Assembly (NCBI GenBank): GCA_944321435.1
Contig: CALULH010000004.1
Coordinates: 124,001-188,000 of the forward strand
Length of the DNA: 64,000 bases
Origin: an uncultured Coriobacteriaceae bacterium
GTDB lineage: Bacteria > Actinomycetota > Coriobacteriia > Coriobacteriales > Coriobacteriaceae
Reading direction: 5' to 3'
Shown: piece after piece, positions 25,837-36,208 of the stretch
How the letters are laid out: each line of letters opens with the position of its first letter
How positions within the stretch are numbered: position 1 is the first letter of the stretch
Notes under the pieces: generated by a model
Databases searched by the model: none
Told to the model about the DNA's origin: nothing
What the model saw: the letters and a program-made list of their open reading frames with translations, nothing else
Made by a program: the position numbers and the translations under genes

Positions 25837-27180
25837 ATGCAGGGCAATAAGCGCAACAGGGGGCGTTTTGCCCCCAAAGGCGGCGACATGGCGGCCGAGG
25901 TTGAGGCGCCGGACGAGAAGCGCGAAGCGCCAGCTGGCGCGGACCGGCGTCCCGATAGCGCCTCTCCGCAGGATGGGCGGCGGGGCGCTGCGTCGCGGCG
26001 AGCCGGTGGGCGCAGGCGCAAGCTCGCGGTGCTGGCGGCCGCGGGCCTGGTGCTGCTGCTGGCCGTTGCGGCCGGCATCGCGGCGGCCCTCTCCGCATAT
26101 CCGCCGTCGGGGCTGGGTTCCGACCAAGGTACCGCGCGTGCCACGGGTGCGGCGGCCGTGATCGCCGATGCCGTCGATCGGATGGCGGCGGCATCAGCCG
26201 AAGTGGTATCCAGCGTGGCCGAAACTGCCCAATCGGCGGGCGGCGAGAGCGCTCTGGCTCTGGAGGACGCTGTGACGCAGGCTGCGCTTGATGCGGAGCG
26301 TGCGACCCTCGACCTCGCCAGTCTGGATCTCAACGCAATTCCCTCGACAGAGGATCCCACGTGCTTCTCGCTCACCTCGGCTGAGGTGCCGGCGCTTTCC
26401 GCGGAAAGCCAGGCGGCCGTAACCGAGGCGCTGGCGCAGGTGCGCGCCATGGGGGAGGGCGGCTTCGTGCTTATCGACTGCGCTTCAGGCACGGGCATCG
26501 CCGCCGGAGCCGATACGGCGGTTTACGGAGCCAGCACCTACAAGGGGCCCTATGCTGCCTATGTGTGCGAGGCGCTGGTGGACGGCGGCGTCATCACGCT
26601 GGACTCCGCCTGCCCAGTTACGCCCGGGCTCAACTACGAGAGCACCTTTGGCCTGGATGCCAGCTCGTACCCCGTGCGCGATCTGCTCCAGGCGCTCGTT
26701 GCCAACTCGGACAACGACGCCTTCCGCGTGCTGCGCGGCGCCTACGACCGCCGCGGCTACGACACGTGGATGCAGCAGTTCGGCGATCAGGCGCTTGCAC
26801 GCGGCAGCCTGTTCTACCCCACGTACTGCGCGCGCACCTCGGTCAAGCTGTGGGCGCATATATATGAGTACCTTGAGAGCGGCAGCTCCACGGCCGCGTG
26901 GCTGTCGGAACTGTTCGAGAACACGCACGTGTCGTTCTTGCGCGTCGGCGTGGAGCGCGCGGGCGTGGACGCAACGGTGCGCAACAAAGCCGGTTGGTAT
27001 GTGGACGCGGACGAACCGCAGTACAACTGCACGTCGGACGCGGGGATCGTGCAGGTGGGCGGAACAACCTACCTGGTCTCCATCATGACCGCCATGCCTT
27101 ACAGCGACGCTGCGGCCGAGGCTTACGAGGATCTGGCCGCCGCGTTTTTTGACCCGGGCGTACTGCTCGCCCTGCGGTAA
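25837..27180 (+). CDS. Membrane-anchored serine hydrolase of the class A beta-lactamase fold
   Basis: 447-residue protein. A basic, disordered N-terminus (about 65 residues) is followed by one membrane span (LAVLAAAGLVLLLAVAAGIAAAL), an Ala-rich stalk, and a C-terminal hydrolase domain. The active-site motif STYK (ASTYKGPY), an SDN motif (ANSDNDAF) and a K[T/A]G-like NKAGWY are present in order. In Gram-positive bacteria such proteins are more often cell-wall associated hydrolases of unknown substrate than true beta-lactamases. No lipobox is seen. Confidence 0.8.
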   Translation: MQGNKRNRGRFAPKGGDMAAEVEAPDEKREAPAGADRRPDSASPQDGRRGAASRRAGGRRRKLAVLAAAGLVLLLAVAAGIAAALSAYPPSGLGSDQGTARATGAAAVIADAVDRMAAASAEVVSSVAETAQSAGGESALALEDAVTQAALDAERATLDLASLDLNAIPSTEDPTCFSLTSAEVPALSAESQAAVTEALAQVRAMGEGGFVLIDCASGTGIAAGADTAVYGASTYKGPYAAYVCEALVDGGVITLDSACPVTPGLNYESTFGLDASSYPVRDLLQALVANSDNDAFRVLRGAYDRRGYDTWMQQFGDQALARGSLFYPTYCARTSVKLWAHIYEYLESGSSTAAWLSELFENTHVSFLRVGVERAGVDATVRNKAGWYVDADEPQYNCTSDAGIVQVGGTTYLVSIMTAMPYSDAAAEAYEDLAAAFFDPGVLLALR

Positions 27181-27246
27181 CCGCAGCCGCCGAGCGGGCC
27201 GCACGGCGCTCGGACCGCGCTCGCCCTGGGTTGGGGACACGGAGGT

Positions 27247-27425
27247 GTGCAAATATTCGAGCTATGAACGATTGGCGGCGGAACGCTCTGCTGGTTCTTT
27301 GAAAAAATGCATACACAGATCACATCATCAGGCATAACGATGCTCATCATGCATAAAAACGCCCCTTGAAGAGGGGAGGGGTAGCAGCGCGGTTCGAAAA
27401 TCGTCCATAGCTCGAATATTTGCAC
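27247..27425. repeat. 179-bp inverted-repeat element, GTGCAAATAT family, copy 2
   Basis: Terminal repeats 27247-27273 and 27399-27425 match at 26 of 27 positions and are the same family as those at 3924-4092. The interior shares GCATAA and ATGCATAAAA stretches with copy 1 but has diverged elsewhere. No gene lies inside. Confidence 0.9.
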
Positions 27426-27568
27426 AGCCGCGGACCCGACAAAGGGCCTGCAAGCCACACCAAGCGGCATGTGAGTCACGCCCCACGGCGTGCGAGGTGC
27501 ACCGAGAAGGAGCACGCGCCGCGCCCAACGTGTTGCCGCGCGCATCCGATAGGGGGTGCGGAACAGTC

Positions 27569-27599
27569 TTGACTTGAAGTTAACTTGAGGCGGTAGGGT
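27569..27599 (+). promoter_or_regulatory. MerR-type promoter with 19-bp spacer
   Basis: TTGACT (27569-27574) and TAGGGT (27594-27599) are separated by 19 bp, and the spacer holds a dyad centred on GTTAAC (CTTGAAGTTAACTTGAG). This overlong spacer with a central dyad is the hallmark of promoters untwisted by MerR-family activators. No MerR gene and no close target gene is present; larE begins 200 bp downstream. Confidence 0.7.
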
Positions 27600-27798
27600 A
27601 GGGACCACACCATCGACTGTTTGGGTCAGGCGAGAAAACGAGCGTCGGGTCGGGGCGCAAGGCGCCGCCTCAAGGCGGGGCCGATGCACCTCAGGCGGAG
27701 CGGCCGCGCGGCGCATTTGCGCGGCACTGCTCGGGAGCGCGGGCGTTCAGCCCCTTTCGTCCATTCTTCTCGCCTTATGTATGAAAGGAGGGCCGCCT

Positions 27799-28419
27799 AT
27801 GGCGGGGGACTCCCTGCTGGCGCAGGTTGAGCAGGGCTTGGCCGACCTTCTCGACCAGGGCGTGCGCTACGGTCTGGCTTTCTCAGGCGGCTGCGACTCC
27901 ATGCTGCTGCTGGCGCTTCTCGTGCGCGCGGGCTACGACGTGGCGCCATACACCCTGTCCACGGCATTCCAAGCGCCGTTTGAGCTGGATGACGCACGCG
28001 ATGGTGCCGAGGTAGCGGGTGTGGATCTTACCGTTATCCATGCCGACGTCTTAGCGGAGCGGCGCGTCTGCGCCAACCCGCCGGATCGGTGCTACTGGTG
28101 CAAGCGGTTCATCTTCAGCAGGATCCTCGACGCCATGGCGGCCGATGGCCGCACGGTGCTGTTGGACGGTAGCAACGCCAGCGACGACCCGGCGCGACGT
28201 CCGGGCATGGGCGTCCTGTCCGAGCTGGGCGTCCGCTCGCCTCTGCGTGAGCTCGGCCTTTCCAAGCCGCAGGTGCGCGCTCTCTCGCGCGAGCTGGGGC
28301 TTTTCACGGCCGAGAAGCCCAATTTCTCGTGCTACGCCACCAAGGTTCCCCAGGGCCAGCCCATCACGCGCGAGGCGCTGAAGCAGGTGGCCGCGCGCGA
28401 GAACCGCGGCTGGCGGTAA
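27799..28419 (+). CDS. larE: LarE-like sulfur transferase for the nickel-pincer cofactor
   Basis: 206-residue PP-loop ATPase. The ATP motif is SGGCDS; later CYWCK and FSCYAT give a CX2C plus C pattern that recalls LarE proteins using an [4Fe-4S] cluster. LarE adenylates and thiolates P2CMN made by LarB. The genes larB and larC follow directly, which fixes the pathway. AAGGAGGG precedes the ATG at 27799. The protein is about 70 residues shorter than usual LarE (about 270), ending just after PITREALKQVAARENRGWR, so the C-terminal domain is missing. Confidence 0.82.
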   Translation: MAGDSLLAQVEQGLADLLDQGVRYGLAFSGGCDSMLLLALLVRAGYDVAPYTLSTAFQAPFELDDARDGAEVAGVDLTVIHADVLAERRVCANPPDRCYWCKRFIFSRILDAMAADGRTVLLDGSNASDDPARRPGMGVLSELGVRSPLRELGLSKPQVRALSRELGLFTAEKPNFSCYATKVPQGQPITREALKQVAARENRGWR

Positions 28420-28627
28420 AGCCGGACCCCTTTGCGGGCCTTCCGGGCGCGGGCGGCGTTGGCGTACGGGGCGGCGGGGCAAGACGAACCGCTGTTTCGT
28501 CCTGCGGTGGTATATATGAGTGCGAGCAATGAGTGCGAGCAAGGTCCGCACGGGCTGACGGGTGCCCCGCGGACGTGCGCGACAGGAGGCTGCGCCGTAA
28601 GCGCTGCGCGGCCTGACGGGAGGTTCT

Positions 28628-29467
28628 ATGGACGCATCTGAGCTGAGGCGCCTGGCCCAAGCGGTGGCCGACGGCGCGGTCACGCCCGACGAGCTGGTGG
28701 ACCGCGTGCGTGCGGACGCGGCCCGCAGCGTTGCTGACCTTGGCTACGCCCAGGTGGACACTCAGCGCGGCCTGCGCACCGGGGTGTCCGAGGTTGTTTA
28801 CGGCGCGGGCAAGACCGCCGACCAGATCGCCGGGATCCTGGCCGCCATGCAGGCTGCCGGGCAGGCCCGCGTGCTGGTGACGCGCCTTGCGCCGGACAAG
28901 GCGGCTGCGGTGGCCCGCCTTCTGGACGTGGCGCTGGAGGACGCGGAGGCCTCAAGCGGGCCGTCAGAGGGGTGCGCCGACGTCTCGGATTCCGAGGTCC
29001 CCCTACGCTACTGGCCTACGGCGCAGCTCGCCGTGCGGGGCGATCTGCCTGCGCCTGACGGCAACGGCACCGTGGTGGTGGCTGCGGCTGGCACAAGCGA
29101 CCTGCCCGTGGCGGAGGAGGCGGCGCTTACCGCGGAGTTCCTGGGCAGCCGCGTTACGCGCCTGTACGACGTGGGCGTGGCCGGCATCCACAGGCTCCTG
29201 GCGCATGTGGACGACATCGCGTCCGCGCAGGCCGTGGTGGCCGTTGCGGGCATGGAGGGCGCGCTTGCCAGCGTGGTGGGCGGTTTGGCCGCCTGCCCGG
29301 TCATAGCCGTACCCACCAGCGTAGGGTACGGAGCCAGCTTCGGCGGGGTAGCTGCTCTGCTCGCCATGCTCAACAGCTGCGCCAGCGGCGTGTCGGTGGT
29401 CAACATCGACAACGGCTTCGGCGCAGGGTACCAGGCCTCGCTCATCAACCACGCAAAGGTTGGCTGA
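28628..29467 (+). CDS. larB: Pyridinium-3,5-biscarboxylate synthase LarB
   Basis: 279-residue cytosolic enzyme that carboxylates and hydrolyses nicotinate adenine dinucleotide, the first step of nickel-pincer nucleotide synthesis. The N-terminal GYAQVDTQRGLRTGVSEVVYG and the C-terminal AIR-carboxylase-like stretch AGTSDLPVAEEA, GMEGALASVVGG and VPTSVGYGASFGGVAALL are typical. A short Ser/Glu-rich insert occurs near residue 115. It follows larE and precedes larC. Confidence 0.93.
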   Translation: MDASELRRLAQAVADGAVTPDELVDRVRADAARSVADLGYAQVDTQRGLRTGVSEVVYGAGKTADQIAGILAAMQAAGQARVLVTRLAPDKAAAVARLLDVALEDAEASSGPSEGCADVSDSEVPLRYWPTAQLAVRGDLPAPDGNGTVVVAAAGTSDLPVAEEAALTAEFLGSRVTRLYDVGVAGIHRLLAHVDDIASAQAVVAVAGMEGALASVVGGLAACPVIAVPTSVGYGASFGGVAALLAMLNSCASGVSVVNIDNGFGAGYQASLINHAKVG

Positions 29468-29638
29468 GCGCGCCTGCGCACCGTTCCGGCACCGGCGGCC
29501 GCATGCGCGGCGCCTGACCGCCGGTGCCCGCCGCGGGTTCCCGCGCGCGGCGGTTCGCCCCGCTGCAGCGGCACATCGCCGCAACAGGCCTGTTGTTTTG
29601 GCATACGGCCCTCTTGGGGCCGATGAGAAGGAGATCCC

Positions 29639-30952
29639 ATGGGCAAGACCCTTTACCTGGACTGCACCAACGGCATCAGCGGCGATATGACCGTTGCCGC
29701 CTTGCTCGACCTGGGCGCGCGCGAGGACGTGCTGCGATCCGCGTTGGACAGCCTGCCGGTCGACGGCTACTGCATCGAGATCGGCCGCGTTGCCAAAAGC
29801 GGCCTGGATGCCTGCGACTTCAACGTGATCCTGGACCGCGAGCACGAGAACCATGACCATGACATGGCCTACCTGCACGGGCATGCGGACGAGGGGCACG
29901 GCCACGCCCTTGCTCCCGGCGGCCACGACCATGTCCATCATGGGCACGATGGCGGTCACCACGAGCACGCCCACCATCATCACGGCCATGTTCACCGCGG
30001 CCCGGCCGACTTGGATGTGCTCATCGACGCCGCCGACCTCTCGGAGGGAGCGCGGGAGCTGGCGCACCGTATCGTCGCGGTTCTCGCCCAAGCCGAGGCC
30101 AAGGCCCACGGCGTGCCGCTCGACCAGGTGCACTTTCACGAGGTTGGAGCCGTAGACTCCCTGGTGGACATCGTGGCCGCGGCAGTGTGCGTGGACGACC
30201 TGGGCATCAGCCGCACCGTGGTGACGCAGCTCACCGACGGCCACGGTACCGTTCGCTGCCAACACGGCGTTATTCCGGTGCCGGTGCCGGCCACCCTCAA
30301 CATCGTGCAGCAAAACGGGCTGCCCCTCGGCATCTGCGAGGTCGAGGGCGAGCTTGTGACGCCTACGGGCGCGGCCATCGTGGCGGCCTTGCGGCCGGAG
30401 TTTGCGCTGCCGGCGCGTTTTACCGTTGAGCGCGTTGGATTGGGCGCCGGCAAGCGCTCCTACAGCCGCCCGAGCCTTCTGCGCGCCCTGCTCATTCACG
30501 CAGCGGATCCCGTGCCGCAGGACCGCGTCGTGCGCCTGGAGTGCGACATCGACGACGCCACGGGCGAGCAGCTCGCCTACGCGGCCGAGCGCCTCATGGC
30601 CGCCGGCGCGCGCGAGGCCCATTGGGTTCCGATCTACACCAAGAAGGGGCGCCCCGCCTACCAGCTGCAGGTGGTGGCGGCTCCCGCCGACGTGGAGCGG
30701 CTCGAAGGAATCGTCTTTGCGGAGACCACTACCATCGGCGTCCGCCGCTGGAGCTGCGACCGCACGGTGCTCGCCCGGGAGGTCGCCACGGCGCAAACGC
30801 CTTGGGGCTCGGTGCGCACCAAGCGGGTCGAGCTGCCCGGCGGCGGATCGCGCGTCACTCCCGAGTACGAGGATTGCGCCCGGCTTGCGCGCGAGAAGGA
30901 CATTCCCCTCCAGCAGGTTATGCAGGCCGCCCGTCTCGCCTGCGAGGCGTAG
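29639..30952 (+). CDS. larC: Nickel insertion protein LarC
   Basis: 437-residue CTP-dependent nickel insertase, the last step of nickel-pincer cofactor synthesis. The N-terminus YLDCTNGISGDMTVAALLDLG is standard, and the His-rich stretch at about residues 78-122 is the expected nickel-binding loop. LDQVHFHEVGAVDSLVDI and TPTGAAIVAAL follow. In Lactobacillus plantarum LarC needs a programmed frameshift between larC1 and larC2; here one continuous frame covers both parts. GAAGGAGATCCC precedes the ATG. Confidence 0.93.
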   Translation: MGKTLYLDCTNGISGDMTVAALLDLGAREDVLRSALDSLPVDGYCIEIGRVAKSGLDACDFNVILDREHENHDHDMAYLHGHADEGHGHALAPGGHDHVHHGHDGGHHEHAHHHHGHVHRGPADLDVLIDAADLSEGARELAHRIVAVLAQAEAKAHGVPLDQVHFHEVGAVDSLVDIVAAAVCVDDLGISRTVVTQLTDGHGTVRCQHGVIPVPVPATLNIVQQNGLPLGICEVEGELVTPTGAAIVAALRPEFALPARFTVERVGLGAGKRSYSRPSLLRALLIHAADPVPQDRVVRLECDIDDATGEQLAYAAERLMAAGAREAHWVPIYTKKGRPAYQLQVVAAPADVERLEGIVFAETTTIGVRRWSCDRTVLAREVATAQTPWGSVRTKRVELPGGGSRVTPEYEDCARLAREKDIPLQQVMQAARLACEA

Positions 30953-31128
30953 CCGCTCCGCCCCGAGCCCGCCTTGCCGCCGGCTTTTCTCGCCCAACCT
31001 CGCGGCGGGCGGTTCTCTCAATGGGTACCATAAAGAAAGCTTGCACTATCCCGGGGGCCGGTGCGGCGCGTTGCGTTCGCCTGGGGCTTGCCCGGAGGCG
31101 CGGTATCCGTTTCGAGAAGGGAGAGGGC

Positions 31129-31551
31129 ATGTCCTCAAACCAGAAGTGGCTCAAGATCATGAGCTTCCTTTCCATCCTCGCCGGCGTCGGCATGGCGGTG
31201 TGGACGTCGTTCAGCCTGGCGTTCGCCAACACGTCGCTGGGATTGCTGTTGGCCATCTGCATGGGCGTGCAGGCGTTTCTCGACGTGGCGCTGGGCGTGT
31301 TCGGCATCGGCGCGGCCAATAAGCCGGTGCGCGCGGAGGGGCTGTACTATATCGCCTTGGTCTGGCTCGCGCTGATCCTGAACGTCGTGGCGGTCATCGT
31401 CATCGCGCTCATCGGCGGCGGTGGCCAGACCGAGGACATGGTTTACGCGTTCGTAAGCCTGGACATCCCCTCCATCATCAACCTGGTCGTGGTGTTCTTC
31501 TATTGCCGCTTTGCCCGCCTGGTGCGCGCCCAAAGCGCACAGAGCCTTTAG
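31129..31551 (+). CDS. Four-span membrane protein of unknown function
   Basis: 140-residue protein with four hydrophobic segments (about residues 8-32, 36-60, 72-96 and 110-130), a short charged N-terminus and a basic C-terminus. AGGGAGAGG precedes the ATG. I recognise no family. It stands alone between larC and the phosphodiesterase gene. Confidence 0.7.
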   Translation: MSSNQKWLKIMSFLSILAGVGMAVWTSFSLAFANTSLGLLLAICMGVQAFLDVALGVFGIGAANKPVRAEGLYYIALVWLALILNVVAVIVIALIGGGGQTEDMVYAFVSLDIPSIINLVVVFFYCRFARLVRAQSAQSL

Positions 31552-31641
31552 CGGCCGGGCTGCCGGCTGATTGCGGGCCGCGTGGCTGACGCTGCGCGGC
31601 CCGTCGCGTTTGCACTGCCCCTTCGTTGAAAAGGACAACGC

Positions 31642-32211
31642 ATGAAGATCCTCATCGCTTCCGATATCCACGGCTCGGCATTTTGGGCCGAGCGCCTCAT
31701 GGCCGCTATCGACGCCGAGCAGCCCGACCGCATCGTCTTGCTGGGCGACCTGCTCTACCACGGCCCCCGCAACGACCTCCCGCGCGACTACGCCCCCAAG
31801 CGCGTGATCCCGCTGCTCAACGATCTGGCGGCGCAGGGCAACATGGTGGCCGTCCGCGGCAACTGCGAGGCGGAGGTGGACCAGATGGTGCTCTCCTTCC
31901 CCTGCATGGCCTCCTATGCCGAGCTTGTCGACGACGCTGGCCGTACGCTGTTCTGCACCCACGGCCATGTGCACGGTGCGGGCTTCCACAACAGCGTGGA
32001 CAGCCTGCCGCCGCTTCCTGCGGGCGGTGCCCTGCTTTTCGGCCACACGCATATCAAGGTGAGCGAGCCGGTGCCGGCGCGGCCCGACGTATGGGCGTTC
32101 AATCCCGGCAGCGTGTCCATACCCAAGGACGGAACCCACAGCTACGGCGTCTACGAAAGCGGCGAGCCGGTTGAGCGGGCGTTCCGTCATGTCGTGCTGA
32201 GGGAGGCGTAG
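31642..32211 (+). CDS. YfcE-type metallophosphodiesterase
   Basis: 189-residue calcineurin-like phosphoesterase. SDIHGS, LLGDLLYHGP, VRGNCE, CTHGHVHG and LFGHTHIK provide the di-metal ligands of the family, and the final FNPGSVSIPKDG motif is typical of YfcE, active on phosphodiesters in vitro. AAAAGGAC precedes the ATG. The MazG gene begins 3 bp after its stop, so the two are probably co-expressed. Confidence 0.9.
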   Translation: MKILIASDIHGSAFWAERLMAAIDAEQPDRIVLLGDLLYHGPRNDLPRDYAPKRVIPLLNDLAAQGNMVAVRGNCEAEVDQMVLSFPCMASYAELVDDAGRTLFCTHGHVHGAGFHNSVDSLPPLPAGGALLFGHTHIKVSEPVPARPDVWAFNPGSVSIPKDGTHSYGVYESGEPVERAFRHVVLREA

Positions 32212-32214
32212 CCC

Positions 32215-33210
32215 ATGGCCGCCGATCCGCGCGTGAAAAGCGGCGCCCCTGCGATCGCGGGGGAGCCTGGCGCTGCCGAGGCCTCCGTGACCGCGGTGGG
32301 TCCTGAGGCGGGCGTCGCGAGCCCCTCGGTTGCCGGCATCCCTGCGCGCAACCGTGCCACGCGGGCCGATGCGCGCGCGAGCTTCGACGCGCTTACGGAG
32401 ACCATCTGGCGTCTGCGCCAGCCCGACGGCTGCCCATGGGACCGCGAGCAGACGCATGCGAGCATCGCCAAGAACATGATCGAGGAGGCCTACGAGGCAG
32501 TCGACTGCATCGAGGCCGGAGATGCGCGTCACTTGCGTGAGGAGCTGGGCGACGTGCTCATGCAGGTGATGCTGCACGCGCAGATCGCTGCCGATGCCGG
32601 CGAGTTCACGATCGACGACGTGGTGTCCGATCTGAACGAGAAGCTTATCCGCCGGCATCCGCATGTGTTCGGCAAGGTGGGCGGCGCGCAGGATGCTGAC
32701 GCGGTTCTGGATATCTGGGACAGCGTCAAGCGCGCCGAGCGCGCCCGCCGCAACGCAGGCGCTGCGACGGGGGAGGGCGCCGGGGCGGCCGGCGCCAACG
32801 GCGCAGCCGATGGTGCGCCACGGCCCGAGGGGCTGCTCGACAGCGTGCCCAAGGCGTTCCCAGCGCTTATGCAGGCGCAGAAGGTGTCCAAGCGCGCGGC
32901 CAAGGCGGGCTTTGAGTGGGATACCGTGGCCGGCGTGTGGGACAAGGTGGCAGAGGAGCGTGCCGAGTTCGAGGCCGAGGAGCCCGGCAGCCCTGAGCGT
33001 GCGCTCGAGTTCGGCGACATGTTGTTTGCGCTGGTGAACGTTGCGCGCAAGGAGGGCATCGACGCCGAAGAGGCCCTGCGCGCGAGCACGCTAAAGTTCC
33101 GCACGCGCTGGGCGACCATGGAGGAGGCGGTGCGCGGCCGCGGCGTCGCGTTGGAAGACCTTTCAACCGCCGAGCTCAACGCGTTGTGGGACGAGGCCAA
33201 GCGCGGTTAG
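32215..33210 (+). CDS. mazG: Nucleoside triphosphate pyrophosphohydrolase MazG
   Basis: 331-residue enzyme that hydrolyses (d)NTPs to NMP and pyrophosphate, a housecleaning and stress function. The first MazG domain shows LRQPDGCPWDREQTHASI, EEAYEAVDCI and REELGDVLMQVMLHA with the EEXXE/EXXD metal site; HPHVFG follows. The second domain ends with EFGDMLFALVNVAR. The N-terminus has about 45 extra residues and an Ala/Gly-rich insert sits between the domains near residues 180-205. GGGAGG precedes the ATG. Confidence 0.92.
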   Translation: MAADPRVKSGAPAIAGEPGAAEASVTAVGPEAGVASPSVAGIPARNRATRADARASFDALTETIWRLRQPDGCPWDREQTHASIAKNMIEEAYEAVDCIEAGDARHLREELGDVLMQVMLHAQIAADAGEFTIDDVVSDLNEKLIRRHPHVFGKVGGAQDADAVLDIWDSVKRAERARRNAGAATGEGAGAAGANGAADGAPRPEGLLDSVPKAFPALMQAQKVSKRAAKAGFEWDTVAGVWDKVAEERAEFEAEEPGSPERALEFGDMLFALVNVARKEGIDAEEALRASTLKFRTRWATMEEAVRGRGVALEDLSTAELNALWDEAKRG

Positions 33211-33280
33211 CCAATCTATCCGTTGCGCTGGGGCGGGCGGGCGCGGCAGGTCGTGACGACTTGCCGCGCCCGCCCCGGTT

Positions 33281-33540
33281 TTGGACCAAATGAACCAGTT
33301 TTCTGATTCTCTCGGGGCGCTGGGACGAAATGGGACTTTTTTCTGATTTTGCCTGCAGGGCGCTTTCGGGGGCGCGGTTGCTTCCGCATAAACGCGCGGC
33401 ATATCCCCAGGATTTGAATAGTCCAACGCGTAAAGACGCAGCTTTGCCGCTGAGCAGGGCCTCGCATGCGCTTTCAAAATCAGAAAAAAGGCTCATTTGA
33501 TCCCGCGATGCCGCGCCGATCAGAAAAACCCTTCAAAAGG
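33281..33540. repeat. Inverted-repeat element with 40-bp tandem motif, copy 2
   Basis: TTTTCTGAT at 33299 and 33339 and its inverse at 33479 and 33519 reproduce the 40-bp period of copy 1 at 6941-7190. The spacer sequences differ from copy 1, so the motif and spacing are conserved better than the rest. It lies between mazG and eno and contains no gene. Confidence 0.88.
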
Positions 33541-33633
33541 TGCGCAAACCGCTTCGTTCTCCCTGGCGGTGCGCTCCCATGGTGCGGCCGTCTGGCGGAC
33601 GAACGACGCCCCTCTCCAAAACGCCGGTATAGA

Positions 33634-33661
33634 TTGCGCGTATGCGGGCATACTGTACAAA
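33634..33661 (+). promoter_or_regulatory. Candidate enolase promoter
   Basis: TTGCGC (33634-33639) and TACAAA (33656-33661) are 16 bp apart and about 55 bp before the enolase ATG. The fit is moderate. Confidence 0.4.
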
Positions 33662-33676
33662 GTTTGCTATGGGTAA

Positions 33677-35005
<1,329 letters not shown>

Positions 35006-35036
35006 GGGCTTGCTCCTGTCGTATCGGCTGCATCCG

Positions 35037-35069
35037 GCCGGGTTCCGCACTTGCGGGGCCCGGCTTTTT
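35037..35069 (+). terminator. Terminator after eno
   Basis: GCCGGGTTCCGCA pairs with TGCGGGGCCCGGC (two G-T pairs), followed by TTTTT at 35065-35069. Confidence 0.8.
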
Positions 35070-35280
35070 GCGGCATGGGCTCAGGGCGCCGTAGTCCCTG
35101 ACGGAGCGTCCGGGGTGCCGCGGCTCTGCTACATGCCTATCAGCTTCGGCTTTTACTTTGCCGCGCGGCTGAGGCAAACGCGTCAAAATCCCGCCGTTCG
35201 CCGCTTCGCGCTTCCAGTTCGCCGCGCTTGCGTTGCGCGTCTGCTACATTCGTGCACGTATCCGAACGAAAGGGAGGCTC

Positions 35281-36120
35281 ATGAGCGATAAGAAGATCAT
35301 CTTCCTCGACGTGGACGGCACCATCACCAACTACGACAACGAGGTGCCCGAATCGTGCAAGACCGCCATCAAGCAGGCGCGCGCCAACGGGCATCGCGTT
35401 TACATGTGCACCGGCCGCAGCAAGGCCGAGAATCCGCCGGAGATCACCGAGATCGGCTTCGACGGCATGATCGGCGGCAACGGGTCCTACGTGGAGTCTG
35501 ACGGCGAGGTCGTGATGCACCAGCTCATCACGCTCGATCAGTGCAAGCATATCGTCGACTGGCTGCACAGCCGCGGTCTGGAGTTCTACCTGGAGAGCAA
35601 CAACGGCCTCTTCGCCAGCGAGAACTTCCGCGAGAAGGCCCGCCCGGTGCTGCAGCAATACGCCAAGGGCAAGGGCGCTGAGCATGTGGAGGACCTCGAG
35701 ACCGACGACGTCATGCACGGCATGATCTACGGCGGCGAGCTCTACCGCGACGACCTCAACAAGGTGAGCTACATCCTCTCCAGCTACCAGGATTACCTGG
35801 ATTCCATCGACGAGTTCCCGGACCTCAAGCCGGGTACGTGGGGAGGCAAGGGCGAGCACGCGCTCTTCGGCGACCTGGGCGTGAAGGGCATCGACAAGGC
35901 TGTTTCGGTGCGCAAGCTGGTCGAGCATCTGGGCGCCGACATGGCCGATACCTTTGCCTTCGGCGATGCCAAGGTTGACATTCCCATGTTCGAGGCCTGT
36001 GCCGTGGGCGTGTGCGTGGGCAGTGGCGGCGACGAGGCCAAGGCCGCGGCCGATTACGTGACCGACGCCGTGGACGACGACGGCATCTACAACGCCTTCA
36101 AGCACTTCGGCCTGATCTAA
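35281..36120 (+). CDS. Cof-type HAD hydrolase
   Basis: 279-residue phosphatase of the haloacid dehalogenase superfamily, related in type but not closely to the one at 2594. IIFLDVDGTITNYDNEVPES holds the nucleophile aspartates, YMCTGRSK motif II, and FAFGDAKVDIPMFEAC motif IV; a Cof-type cap lies between. The ATG at 35281 has AAAGGGAGG upstream. The likely substrate is a small phosphate ester, not identifiable from sequence. Confidence 0.88.
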   Translation: MSDKKIIFLDVDGTITNYDNEVPESCKTAIKQARANGHRVYMCTGRSKAENPPEITEIGFDGMIGGNGSYVESDGEVVMHQLITLDQCKHIVDWLHSRGLEFYLESNNGLFASENFREKARPVLQQYAKGKGAEHVEDLETDDVMHGMIYGGELYRDDLNKVSYILSSYQDYLDSIDEFPDLKPGTWGGKGEHALFGDLGVKGIDKAVSVRKLVEHLGADMADTFAFGDAKVDIPMFEACAVGVCVGSGGDEAKAAADYVTDAVDDDGIYNAFKHFGLI

Positions 36121-36177
36121 AAGAGCCCCTTGGGCCCGGGCCGGCGATGGCCCCGGGTAGGGCGGCAAGCCCGGCAA

Positions 36178-36208
36178 CGGGGCGGTCCTCATGGCCGCCC
36201 CGTTTTTT
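36178..36208 (+). terminator. Terminator after the HAD gene
   Basis: CGGGGCGG (36178-36185) pairs with CCGCCCCG (36195-36202), followed by six T. The rest of the gap to 36455 holds only a TGGTATAAC extended -10-like box at 36370. Confidence 0.88.

Noticed and set aside
25837..27180. True class A beta-lactamase conferring resistance
   Set aside because: SXXK and SDN motifs are present, but the protein is membrane-anchored with a long stalk and lacks a convincing Glu166-type omega loop; resistance cannot be claimed.
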